From positions 1 through 36,916 of the IMG/VR virus record IMGVR_UViG_3300027749_000261: a DNA stretch of 36,916 nt. One strand, 5' to 3'. The translations under genes and the position numbers were made by a program. Under the pieces are notes generated by a model, which saw only the letters and a list, made by a program, of their open reading frames with translations, ran no database searches and was not told the origin of the DNA. Shown here piece after piece: positions 13,607 through 20,266 of the stretch. Position 1 is the first letter of the stretch; every line of letters begins with the position of its first letter. This DNA comes from a virus.

Positions 13607-13887
13607 TGCCACCAGTAAAGCTATCTATTGCCTGCATGGCCATTGTGGACTCGATTGTTGAGAACTACGGTGACATCATGCTTACAGATACTCACGCGGA
13701 GCAGATTTGTGGTGTAAAGAAGGAGATACTGGTCAAGGATCTAACTACGACTCAGCTCCTTCAGTATGCCCTTATTCACGCTCATTTAACGATTAACGAC
13801 CTAGCCTCTGCCCTAGAGCAGATAAAGGCGACAAAGCCCAACAGGGAGCAACGTAGGGCAAACAAGAAGCTCATACTGCCCTCATAA
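13606..13887 (+). CDS. hypothetical protein
   Basis: This 93-aa helical protein has a strongly basic end ('KPNREQRRANKK'). No family recognised. It is the last gene of the erf-ssb operon, followed 25 bases later by a strong terminator. Confidence 0.45.
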   Translation: MPPVKLSIACMAIVDSIVENYGDIMLTDTHAEQICGVKKEILVKDLTTTQLLQYALIHAHLTINDLASALEQIKATKPNREQRRANKKLILPS

Positions 13888-13911
13888 TCGCTTCAACCCC
13901 CCGAAGTGACT

Positions 13912-13948
13912 AGAACCCCTGCCGAACTCGACACCGGCAGGGGTTCTT
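13912..13948 (+). terminator. strong intrinsic terminator
   Basis: The perfect 13-bp arms AGAACCCCTGCCG (13912-13924) and CGGCAGGGGTTCT (13935-13947) enclose a 10-base loop. It closes the operon that starts near 11490. The -35 of the next promoter begins on its last base. Confidence 0.85.
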
Positions 13949-13976
13949 GACTTTAGACTTGAAGTTGGTCTAGTGT
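13947..13976 (+). promoter_or_regulatory. promoter (TTGACT-18-TAGTGT)
   Basis: TTGACT (13947-13952) and TAGTGT (13971-13976) with 18 bases between them match almost exactly the layout of the promoter at 19015. It would drive the membrane protein and WhiB genes. Confidence 0.6.
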
Positions 13977-14014
13977 CGTGGTAAGGGAAAATCCCTGCGC
14001 CAGAGGAGGCACAG

Positions 14015-14185
14015 ATGTTTAAGTTAAGTTACCGCACCGGAAGAAAATTAGTTTGGGGAACAGCTGCGATTGTATTTATGTATGTTGATTTGACCGCAGA
14101 AGGTGGCATTAGTTTCTGGGCTACCGTTTACGGACTTGGCACAGCAGTAGTTGCAGCGACTTTTCTAGCCCTAATCAGCAAGTAG
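14015..14185 (+). CDS. small membrane protein
   Basis: This 56-aa protein has a basic N-terminus (KLSYRTGRK) and two hydrophobic stretches (about residues 13-26 and 33-54) joined by a short acidic turn. GAGGAGGC lies four bases before the ATG, and its TAG overlaps the GTG of whiB. No function is recognised. A two-span protein made from an early promoter might act on the host envelope. Confidence 0.55.
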   Translation: MFKLSYRTGRKLVWGTAAIVFMYVDLTAEGGISFWATVYGLGTAVVAATFLALISK

Positions 14186-14658
14186 TGGAGTGGCGTAAAG
14201 ACGCTGCCTGTCTAGGCTATCCGGTAAACGATTGGTTCCCTGAAACTAAAGAATTAAACCTGCAAGATGGGCCTTTATCTATTTGCGAGAAGTGTCCAGT
14301 CATTATGGAGTGTTTAGAGTACGCGTTGGTGTATGAAAACGAAGGCATTTGGGGCGGCACATTGCCAGCCGACAGAGTGCGGATCAGACGCGAACGCAAT
14401 ATTAGACTTATGCCTGTATTGGGCAAGCCCAGGTTCAAGCATCCGAACTGTGGAACAAACGCTGGTTATGTTTGGCTGCTTAGATACAACAAAGCCAACC
14501 CTGAAATACCTAAAGAAATCTGTAAGTTTTGTTTAGTGGCTCATCAGCTCTATAACGAAATACAACCAGATTCTACAAAAAGAACACGTCAAAGAAAAGG
14601 TCGAAGGCCAACATTGCCTATGGATAAATCTGAGTGGACTACTGGAGGAATCTTCTAG
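14185..14658 (+). CDS. WhiB-family Fe-S transcriptional regulator with C-terminal extension
   Basis: The 157-aa product has all four cluster-binding cysteines of the Wbl family (C9, C34, C37, C43) in the usual AAC...CxxCPV....C spacing. The 'EGIWGGT' turn (about residues 52-58) and a following basic helix 'RVRIRRERN' also match. Wbl proteins occur only in actinobacteria and their phages; they bind the domain 4 region of sigma-A and alter promoter use. The extra C-terminal ~75 residues add a possible second metal site (Cys near residue 89, then CKFC) and a very basic 'KRTRQRKGRRP' segment like an AT-hook. A switch of early or middle phage transcription is inferred. It starts at GTG overlapping the previous stop. 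Confidence 0.85.
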   Translation: MEWRKDAACLGYPVNDWFPETKELNLQDGPLSICEKCPVIMECLEYALVYENEGIWGGTLPADRVRIRRERNIRLMPVLGKPRFKHPNCGTNAGYVWLLRYNKANPEIPKEICKFCLVAHQLYNEIQPDSTKRTRQRKGRRPTLPMDKSEWTTGGIF

Positions 14659-14839
14659 TTTGCTTTGTTACAAGCTTCTGTGATAGAACCTAACACCAAA
14701 AGCGCGAACGGCAAAAGGTGTCAGGGCAACACAGTCATTACGCCCGACAAGAGACACAAAACCAAAGACACCAGAAGTCGTGCGTCTCGGCTTCGAAAGA
14801 GGACTAGCAGTAAGTTCCAGCATTAGTTAAGATAAAAGC
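14659..14839 (+). other. non-coding 181-bp region, possible structured leader or RNA
   Basis: No convincing ORF is present: the longest frame here is 29 codons from a GTG. The region begins with TTACAAGC (14668-14675), also found in the repeats before terS. It holds a symmetrical hairpin with ACACC (14693-14697) pairing to GGTGT (14717-14721), with inner AAAA/AAAA and GC/GC. It ends in the -10 box of the next gene. A weak -35/-10-like pair (TTGCTT-17-ATAGAA, 14660-14688) could start a transcript. It may hold a regulatory RNA, a binding site or an origin; I cannot decide. Confidence 0.3.
14828..14833 (+). promoter_or_regulatory. -10 box TAAGAT giving a leaderless mRNA
   Basis: TAAGAT ends six bases before the ATG at 14840, and no purine-rich ribosome-binding site is present. 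A sigma-A start seven bases downstream of the -10 would fall on the A of the ATG, the classical leaderless arrangement of actinobacteria. Confidence 0.5.
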
Positions 14840-15214
14840 ATGAAACTCTTGACCGAGGACAACGGAGACAACACACCGACAGACGACTACCTCGCCTTGA
14901 TGGTTTTTCTTTGGAGAACAGGAACCTCGGTAAATCTAAATGTTGGTACACAAGAGCTAAGGGTGTATCCGGTTCCTGATGAACCTTTGGCTCAGTGGAT
15001 TCAGAAGTGGTTTAACAAACTGATCCATTGGTTGCCTGGAGAATGTGACAGCTGCAAGCATTGGGTCTTAGAACGAACTGAGTGTTTCTGGGGCGCTCAT
15101 CCTCATTTGTGCCCTACCTGCTCTATTTGGGCGGTAAGTACTTTTGAGGCAAAGGGTAAATGGCCTGAGCCTATTTGGTACGAAAGAGAGTTTGGTGTAG
15201 ATGACGAGGATTAA
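14840..15214 (+). CDS. hypothetical zinc-binding protein
   Basis: This 124-aa protein has an acidic N-terminus and then, around residues 68-95, CDSCKHW followed by a Cys and CPTC, a zinc-ribbon layout. It is Trp-rich. It probably starts without a leader. The stop lies inside the HNH gene that follows. No family recognised. Confidence 0.5.
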   Translation: MKLLTEDNGDNTPTDDYLALMVFLWRTGTSVNLNVGTQELRVYPVPDEPLAQWIQKWFNKLIHWLPGECDSCKHWVLERTECFWGAHPHLCPTCSIWAVSTFEAKGKWPEPIWYEREFGVDDED

Positions 15215-15581
15215 CCCAGTATCTAAGAAGCGAGCATCTCTAAACATTCTTCGACGTTCTTTTGTTAAGAAGATTCTTAATGACCGAATGATGTGCGAGG
15301 CTCGTATTCAGGGATGTACCTATATGCCTACTGACGTGCATGAGATTCTTACTCGTGGTCGAGGTGGATCAATAGTTGACGAGGATAACGTTCTAGCTCT
15401 GTGTCGAACTTGTCATCACTTTATTACTTGCGAGCCAGCGTGGGCAAAAGAAAATGGGTTTGTGGTTTCGTGGTCAGTCAACATAGAAGCCGACCTTGCT
15501 GCTGCGGAACGAGCCAGACACTCTTTTGTGTTTGGAATGGTAGGCGACACTTTTGAGGATGTTGAGTGGGATGACGATTGA
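15201..15581 (+). CDS. HNH nuclease
   Basis: This 126-aa protein has a basic N-terminus, then 'CEARIQGCT', 'DVHEILTRGRGG' (H47), 'NVLALCRTCHHFI' (N63, C68, C71, H72). The two Cys pairs (C32/C39 and C68/C71) form the structural zinc site around a beta-beta-alpha metal HNH core. Similar HNH proteins in actinophages nick or cut double-stranded DNA and often aid packaging or recombination. The gene sits directly before a second nuclease gene, so a joint role in DNA processing is plausible. It starts 14 bases before the end of the previous gene. Confidence 0.75.
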   Translation: MTRINPVSKKRASLNILRRSFVKKILNDRMMCEARIQGCTYMPTDVHEILTRGRGGSIVDEDNVLALCRTCHHFITCEPAWAKENGFVVSWSVNIEADLAAAERARHSFVFGMVGDTFEDVEWDDD

Positions 15582-15912
15582 TCCGTTATTTGGAAAAGGC
15601 ACTTGGCGCGATACCGAACTTGAGAAGGACTTTCAAGAGCGCGTTTGTCACATTGCTCGACTCTATGGTTGGCGTATATATTCAATACCTGACTCAAGGC
15701 GCGTAAGTCTTGCTGGCTATCCTGACCTAACGATGTGGAACGTTGAACAGAAAAGATTTATTTGGGCTGAATTAAAACGTGAAAAAGGCAGACTGTCGGA
15801 AAGTCAGAAAGTCGTACTTACGGAATTAGAAACGCTTGGAGTCGCAGAAATGTATGTATGGCGACCATCAGACTTTGACAGAATAATTGAACTATTGAAA
15901 GGCAAGCCATGA
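15571..15912 (+). CDS. VRR-NUC-type nuclease (PD-(D/E)XK)
   Basis: This 113-aa protein follows the VRR-NUC order: an N-terminal helix 'ELEKDFQERVCHIARLYGW', then 'SLAGYPDLTMW' (catalytic Asp), 'FIWAELKREKGRLSESQ' (E-x-K) and 'VWRPSDFDRIIELL'. Phage members of this size act as structure-specific nucleases, possibly on branched DNA like Holliday junctions. With Erf, SSB and the YqaJ exonuclease it completes a recombination toolkit. The frame opens earlier at TTG 15553, but ATG 15571 gives the family's usual length. It overlaps the HNH gene by 11 bases. Confidence 0.75.
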   Translation: MTIDPLFGKGTWRDTELEKDFQERVCHIARLYGWRIYSIPDSRRVSLAGYPDLTMWNVEQKRFIWAELKREKGRLSESQKVVLTELETLGVAEMYVWRPSDFDRIIELLKGKP

Positions 15913-16421
15913 GCAAGAACGCTGAACGAATGATACGAGACAAGAATCGAGCCATGAATACGCTAAACGCATTAAACGAAACGCTCATCAACGACCTAGT
16001 CCGTCGAGCTTCTGTCAGGGCAACCGTTGACCAGTCACCTGACGAGGGCGCTAAGTCCAAAGGCGGCATCTCCAACCCAACGCTCAACGCCGTAGTTCGT
16101 ACAATGTCTGGCAAGCGAGTGGCTGATCCCATCTATGACTCGGTCAAAGAACTGGCAGTCATGCTGTCAAACATCTCGGAACTTGCACAGCGCATTGACG
16201 AGCGAGTGGCGTTCATTACTGATACCAAATCTAGTATCAAAGAACTTGTTGTGGTCTACTGCGAAGCCTGTCAGAGAGAAGTAGCTGGAACGGTCAGCGA
16301 CAGAATTAGATCCGGTTATTGCCAGGCTTGCTACCAGGCTTGGAGACGTGAGGGTATGCCAAGTCGCTACCAGTTTGAGCTGCAACGCCGTGAAGAACTA
16401 GCCGAAAGCCTTGAAAACTAA
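15909..16421 (+). CDS. hypothetical protein with C-terminal zinc finger
   Basis: This 170-aa protein has a helical N-terminal region (about 1-45), a linker, a second helical segment and a C-terminal CEAC...CQAC zinc knuckle (about residues 118-143), followed by a charged helix. It may bind nucleic acid or another replication protein. It overlaps the VRR-NUC gene by ATGA and ends 47 bases before the 16469 promoter, so it closes the operon that begins at 14840. Confidence 0.5.
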   Translation: MSKNAERMIRDKNRAMNTLNALNETLINDLVRRASVRATVDQSPDEGAKSKGGISNPTLNAVVRTMSGKRVADPIYDSVKELAVMLSNISELAQRIDERVAFITDTKSSIKELVVVYCEACQREVAGTVSDRIRSGYCQACYQAWRREGMPSRYQFELQRREELAESLEN

Positions 16422-16468
16422 GGGTTTTAGCCTGTGGAAAAGTTTTTATAAATAATCCTAAAATTGGC

Positions 16469-16518
16469 TTGTGTCCACCAACTGGACACGCTATAATTTA
16501 GGTATCACCAAATGGTGA
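16469..16518 (+). promoter_or_regulatory. promoter with two overlapping palindromic operators
   Basis: TTGTGT (16469-16474), a 17-base spacer and a perfect TATAAT (16492-16497) make the best sigma-A-like promoter of the window. The palindrome GTGTCCA-CCAAC-TGGACAC (16471-16489) covers the -35 and spacer. A second palindrome TCACC-AAAT-GGTGA (16505-16518) lies at the expected start of the RNA. Binding at the first would block polymerase; the second could be another operator or an RNA hairpin. Confidence 0.7.
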
Positions 16519-16536
16519 ATGTCTGAGGAGGCAAAG

Positions 16537-16839
16537 ATGAAAGCAGTAAACAAAGCAACAGTTTCAAAAGTACTTTCAGCAGCACGTCACACCAAGTCAG
16601 AAGCACAGTCAACTCGCGTACGCGGATACCGTCCTGACTCAACAGGATTCAAAACATTTACTGGTGAAAATGGCAGCGTTAAAGTTTACTTGGTTACTTC
16701 TTTGTTTTTTAACAATGAAGTTGCTCGTAACGGATTTACACTTGAGCGTTTTCTTTCATCATGGACATCTACATTGCAGAAGTCTGGTTTTGTTGTTGAA
16801 AACAATGGCGAGTTTGTTCACGTTTTGGGGCGTAACTAA
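16537..16839 (+). CDS. hypothetical protein under the operator-controlled promoter
   Basis: This 100-aa basic protein has an N-terminal helix 'KATVSKVLSAARHT' and a beta-alpha C-terminal half with 'FTLERFLSSWTSTLQKSGFVVE'. It may bind DNA or RNA. GAGGAGGC lies four bases before ATG 16537; an earlier in-frame ATG at 16519 would put that site inside the gene. It is the first gene behind the strongest promoter, so it is likely expressed early and in quantity. No family recognised. Confidence 0.5.
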   Translation: MKAVNKATVSKVLSAARHTKSEAQSTRVRGYRPDSTGFKTFTGENGSVKVYLVTSLFFNNEVARNGFTLERFLSSWTSTLQKSGFVVENNGEFVHVLGRN

Positions 16840-17072
16840 TGCAGTCAACAACATTACAACGCGGTGCAGAAGAGCGTAAAGTAACTCTTTACGAGAACGG
16901 TGACTCATACTTGATTACCGTAACTGTCTTGCAGTCGCTGTTTCACGAAGTTGGTCACACCGAAACGCTTTACACACCTAAGTCAGAGGCACAAGCGGAG
17001 TTCCTTTTTGGATCAGCAGTCAGGTTTCTTCAGGGCTTTCAGTACATAGTCACAGATGGGGTACTTGCCTAA
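16839..17072 (+). CDS. hypothetical protein
   Basis: This 77-aa protein starts in a TAATG overlap and ends in another. Beta strands 'RKVTLYENGDSYLITVTVLQ' (two parts) are followed by 'KSEAQAEFLFGSAVRFLQGF'. No motif. It is co-translated with the gene before. Confidence 0.45.
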   Translation: MQSTTLQRGAEERKVTLYENGDSYLITVTVLQSLFHEVGHTETLYTPKSEAQAEFLFGSAVRFLQGFQYIVTDGVLA

Positions 17073-17239
17073 TGCCAAGAATAATTACTGACCTCGGAAC
17101 TATGTGCATGAAGTGTAAAGAGCAGCTGACCGAGAACATTGACCGTTGCGGAGAGCCTAATTGTGAGTGCCATGAGTACCATTGGGTACATGAGCGCACC
17201 AATCAAGGCGAATGTGACTTGGACACCGAAATCCTGTAA
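17072..17239 (+). CDS. small zinc-finger protein
   Basis: This 55-aa protein has seven potential metal ligands in a short span: C12 and C15 (CMKC), C26, C31, C33, H34 and H37, with C48 further on. This suggests one or two zinc sites. It starts in a TAATG overlap. The promoter of the next block lies in its last codons. No family is recognised. Confidence 0.5.
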   Translation: MPRIITDLGTMCMKCKEQLTENIDRCGEPNCECHEYHWVHERTNQGECDLDTEIL

Positions 17240-17247
17240 ACTGTATT
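17219..17247 (+). promoter_or_regulatory. weak promoter (TTGGAC-17-TGTATT)
   Basis: TTGGAC (17219-17224) and TGTATT (17242-17247) with 17 bases between them lie in the end of the zinc-finger gene. TAAACT at 17237-17242 is an alternative -10. TGGACAC, the half-site of the 16471 palindrome, overlaps the -35. Confidence 0.35.
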
Positions 17248-17269
17248 AAGAGCAAATGAGGAGGCTCGC

Positions 17270-17575
17270 ATGACCGGATTAACATTATTTGACGTACCGC
17301 CTTACCAAGCGCACTCGGAAATTAGCCTTGACGCTGCGATTTCAATGAGTGGCAAAACCAAGACATTGCGCGAACTTGTATTTGACGCACTAATAAGCAA
17401 GCCAATGACCGACGAGGAATTGTCAGTCGCTTTGGATCTTGCGCCCAACACCTGCCGACCACGACGAGTAGAACTTGTTAGAGCTGGTCGCATTGTGGAA
17501 GCTGGGAAACGACCAACCGCAAGCGGTAGAAGTGCAACCGTATGGGCGGTAACTCCGAACATTGGACAATCTTGA
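17270..17575 (+). CDS. winged-helix DNA-binding protein
   Basis: This 101-aa protein has a helix 'KTLRELVFDALISKPMTDEELSVAL' (in two parts) followed by a recognition helix 'APNTCRPRRVELVRAG' and a wing 'GRIVEAGKRPTASGRSATVWAV'. This is a clear winged helix-turn-helix of MarR-like topology found in many actinophages. It is a likely regulator, perhaps of the palindromic operators nearby. GAGGAGGC lies four bases before the ATG, extended to GAGGAGGCTC, the best match to the candidate small RNA. Confidence 0.65.
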   Translation: MTGLTLFDVPPYQAHSEISLDAAISMSGKTKTLRELVFDALISKPMTDEELSVALDLAPNTCRPRRVELVRAGRIVEAGKRPTASGRSATVWAVTPNIGQS

Positions 17576-17964
17576 GAAGATACCTTGTTGCCCTAGCAGT
17601 AATGTTTACATTAGTAATTACTATTCCAGCAAACGCAGACGTACAGAAACCAGTACCGACAACTGTACAGATTGTGAAAGCAAGGGATGTACCGCCAGAG
17701 CCAGTTATACCGCCAGCAATCATGGCAAAGTGGGAAAAGGTGAACATCTGTGAGACAGGTGGCAACTGGCACACAAGGGGGCCTATCTACTCCGGTGGAC
17801 TTGGAATCCTTGAAGTGAATTGGATGGCGTATGGTGGTTGGAAGTTTGGTGCGGAGTACGCAGCTACACCAGCAGAACAAGTATTTATAGCAATGAAGAT
17901 TCAAGCAGACAACGGATACGCAGGTTATGTGCCAGACCAAAATGGTTGTGGTCACGGATGGTAA
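17542..17964 (+). CDS. secreted Rpf-like muralytic protein (transglycosylase fold)
   Basis: The N-terminal segment (RRYLVALAVMFTLVITIPANA, residues 12-32 in two parts) is a typical signal peptide. The domain from residue 64 reads 'WEKVNICETGGNW', 'YSGGLGILEVNWMAYGG', 'ATPAEQVFIAMKIQ' and has a late Cys (C136). This is the resuscitation-promoting factor order, with catalytic Glu71 and a C70-C136 disulfide. Rpf enzymes cleave glycan strands and wake dormant actinobacteria. The gene is among early genes and away from the endolysin. Neither ATG 17542 nor TTG 17572 (overlapping the previous stop as TTGA) has a clear ribosome-binding site; TTG would give the more typical signal peptide start. Confidence 0.7.
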   Translation: MGGNSEHWTILRRYLVALAVMFTLVITIPANADVQKPVPTTVQIVKARDVPPEPVIPPAIMAKWEKVNICETGGNWHTRGPIYSGGLGILEVNWMAYGGWKFGAEYAATPAEQVFIAMKIQADNGYAGYVPDQNGCGHGW

Positions 17965-17973
17965 GGGGATTTA

Positions 17974-18651
17974 ATGGGAAAATTACGATTACTTGATTTG
18001 TTTTGCGGAGCTGGTGGCGCTTCTATGGGATACCACAACGCAGGGTTTGAAGTTGTGGGCGTTGACATAAACAACCAGCGCAACTACCCTTTTGAGTTCC
18101 ATAAGGCAGATGCCATGACTTTTCCTCTTGACGGTTTTGACGTGATTCACGCAAGCCCACCTTGTCAGGCGTACTCAATTACAAAGCACACACACGGTAA
18201 AGAACACCCAGACCTACTTGGGCCAACTCGACAACGGCTTCAGGCCAGCGGTTTGCCCTACGTCATTGAGAACGTAATTGGTGCAGAAATGCCTGGTTCT
18301 ATTGTGTTGTGTGGATCGTCATTTGGTCTTACCGCAACAGATGTAGACGGAACACCGTTGGTTCTAAAGCGACATAGGCAGTTTGAAAGCAACTTACCTA
18401 TTGAAGGATTCCCCTGCCGCTGTTCTTTCTACAAAGCTAAAGGCTACAAAGTGGGTGGAGTTTACGGGGGGGGGTCAACAGACCGTTTCCATGCAGAGAA
18501 TGTAAGACACGGTGGTTACACGCCATCAAAAGCAGTAAGAGCAGAACTCATGGGAATTGATTGGATGAGCATTGCTAACCTTAATCAAAGTATTCCACCT
18601 GCTTACACAACATTTATTGGATTACAAATTGAAGGGATGATTCGTGACTAA
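17974..18651 (+). CDS. DNA (cytosine-5) methyltransferase, phage type
   Basis: This 225-aa protein transfers a methyl group from S-adenosylmethionine to cytosine C5. Motif I 'LDLFCGAGGASMGY' (7-20), motif IV 'SPPCQAYS' with catalytic Cys64 and motif VI 'ENV' (99-101) are seen. The protein is short, with little target-recognition region. No restriction enzyme lies nearby, so protection against host restriction is likely. A run of nine G (18466-18474) encodes exactly three Gly codons, a possible slippage site. AAGGGG precedes the ATG. Confidence 0.85.
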   Translation: MGKLRLLDLFCGAGGASMGYHNAGFEVVGVDINNQRNYPFEFHKADAMTFPLDGFDVIHASPPCQAYSITKHTHGKEHPDLLGPTRQRLQASGLPYVIENVIGAEMPGSIVLCGSSFGLTATDVDGTPLVLKRHRQFESNLPIEGFPCRCSFYKAKGYKVGGVYGGGSTDRFHAENVRHGGYTPSKAVRAELMGIDWMSIANLNQSIPPAYTTFIGLQIEGMIRD

Positions 18652-19018
18652 ATGGTACAATCTGCCGGCGCGTGAACTTATACCGCCAATGACTCAAAAG
18701 GGAATCCTTGACGAGATTGAGATAATTGAAGACCTTGTGGATCAAATGAACGAGGCAGGACAACAGGCTGCAATCTGCGAGGCAACTTACAAAGCCTTGT
18801 ACGCTCAGACCCGACTAACAATTCGAGCCTTAACCAAGACTAAATTGACTGTTGACGAGGTAGAGGCTGATGCTACGGTTCAGTGCGAGGAAGCACACTT
18901 GGCTTACTTAATTGCCCAAAACAGGCTAATAACCACGCGTGAGGCGTTACGAGCTGCACAGTCCAGGCTTGACGCTTGGCGCTCATTGTCCGCAGGGTTT
19001 AGATCCGCAGGTGGTTGA
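18644..19018 (+). CDS. helical protein common in actinophages, unknown function
   Basis: This 124-aa protein is almost wholly helical, with the pattern 'CEATYKALYAQTRLTIRAL...VDEVEADATVQ', 'AYLIAQNRLITTREALRAAQSRLDAWRSLSAGFR' in parts. I recall similar proteins next to recombination genes in actinophages, with an invariant 'A...AREALR....LD..RSL.A..R' end; their function is not known to me. It starts at GTG overlapping the methyltransferase stop, with GAAGGGA upstream. Confidence 0.55.
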   Translation: MTKWYNLPARELIPPMTQKGILDEIEIIEDLVDQMNEAGQQAAICEATYKALYAQTRLTIRALTKTKLTVDEVEADATVQCEEAHLAYLIAQNRLITTREALRAAQSRLDAWRSLSAGFRSAGG

Positions 19019-19044
19019 CAATCCGAATGTCACAGGTGTAGTGT
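19015..19044 (+). promoter_or_regulatory. promoter (TTGACA-18-TAGTGT)
   Basis: The consensus -35 TTGACA (19015-19020), an 18-base spacer and TAGTGT (19039-19044) lie 26 bases before the exonuclease gene. It is nearly the twin of the promoter at 13947. Confidence 0.7.
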
Positions 19045-19070
19045 TCAATTAGAGCTTGAGGAGGCACTAA

Positions 19071-20081
19071 ATGTTAAAAGCAAAAGTAATAGCCAACACC
19101 AATGAAATCACTCGTGACGAGTGGCTGGAGTTGCGCAAGACAGGTATTGGCGGTTCAGACGCAAGCATCATTTTGGGTAAGAACTCGTATCAGAGCGAAT
19201 ACTCATTATGGGCTAACAAGCGTGGATTGACTGAGAACGACGAAGCAGGTGACGCAGCCAAGTGGGGCAATCGATTAGAGCGCACCGTTGCAGAAGCGTA
19301 CGCCGAGGAAACAAACTCAGCCGTTGTTTGCTGGCCTGTAATGCTTCAGGGCGACAGACCGTTCCTGCTTGCCAACGTGGACTTCTTTATTGTTGAGCCA
19401 GATGGGTTTGCGGAGCCAGGAAAAGTCACCGACCTTGACTGGGAGCCGACCAGGATTCTTGCGATTTTGGAAATCAAGACGACTGGTATTTCAGGCAAAG
19501 GCAATGCTAAGGGCTGGGCAAACAATCAAGTACCAGAGGCTTACCTATACCAGGGTATGCACTACGCGCTTACTACGAACATCCACAACGTCGTTTTCGC
19601 CTGTTTAGTGGGTGGAGAGGGTCTAGTCATTAGGGAAATGGAATACACTCATCAACAACTCTCAGACCTGCAAGAAGCCGAGGCGTTCTTTTGGCATAAG
19701 GTAGTCAACAACATTGAGCCGGACATTGTAGGACACCAAGCCGACTTTGACACCCTGAAGGCGGTTTACCCATCATCAGAAGGTGGCGTGACGATTGAGG
19801 GTGACGACTTTATAAAGGATCTAATCTACGAATACAGAGAGGCTAAGGCTTGCCTAGACGAAGCCCAAGCCGACGTTGACTCCATCCGCGCACAGCTACT
19901 CAGAATTGTGGGTGATGCCGAGGCAGTGACACTTGACGGTGACACGCTTTACACCTACAAGTCCACAAAGGACAGGGAGTTGCTGGACACTAAAGCACTT
20001 AAAGAGCAGCTACCAGATGTGTACGCTCAATTTGCTAAACTAAGCCCAGGACACCGAACACTTAGGGTTAAGGGAGAATGA
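19071..20081 (+). CDS. YqaJ/lambda-type 5'-3' exonuclease
   Basis: This 336-aa protein has the YqaJ order: 'RKTGIGGSDASIILG' (22-36), the catalytic Asp in 'LANVDFFI' (D104), 'LEIKTT' (E134, K136), and the 'P..YLYQGMHY' helix (155-165). These ring-shaped exonucleases resect one strand of double-stranded DNA and hand single strands to an annealing protein, here Erf. The C-terminal ~100 residues add a coiled-coil-like helix and a small domain ending 'GHRTLRVKGE'. GAGGAGGC lies five bases before the ATG. The stop overlaps the next ATG. Confidence 0.9.
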   Translation: MLKAKVIANTNEITRDEWLELRKTGIGGSDASIILGKNSYQSEYSLWANKRGLTENDEAGDAAKWGNRLERTVAEAYAEETNSAVVCWPVMLQGDRPFLLANVDFFIVEPDGFAEPGKVTDLDWEPTRILAILEIKTTGISGKGNAKGWANNQVPEAYLYQGMHYALTTNIHNVVFACLVGGEGLVIREMEYTHQQLSDLQEAEAFFWHKVVNNIEPDIVGHQADFDTLKAVYPSSEGGVTIEGDDFIKDLIYEYREAKACLDEAQADVDSIRAQLLRIVGDAEAVTLDGDTLYTYKSTKDRELLDTKALKEQLPDVYAQFAKLSPGHRTLRVKGE

Positions 20082-20266
20082 TGACTGCAAGCGAAAGACA
20101 AGGGATGTTGGCCATCTGGCAAATACAACAACTTATTGACGGTCTTGTGCTGTCCGGAGTTCCACAAGAAAACATAAATGAAGCAATGAAGTATGCAAGC
20201 AACAAAACCCTTAAAGATTTTTACGCCGAAGTAGATCCATTTAACAACGGAGGAACAGCACAATGA
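20078..20266 (+). CDS. hypothetical protein
   Basis: This 62-aa protein is helical, with AGGGAGA before the ATG and ATGA overlaps at both ends. No motif. It is translated directly after the exonuclease and may assist it. Confidence 0.45.
   Translation: MMTASERQGMLAIWQIQQLIDGLVLSGVPQENINEAMKYASNKTLKDFYAEVDPFNNGGTAQ

Noticed and set aside
14780-14839. tRNA-like TTCGA element
   Set aside because: The sequence around GGCTTCGAAAG does not complete a cloverleaf (no acceptor stem, no anticodon arm). No tRNA gene was found anywhere.
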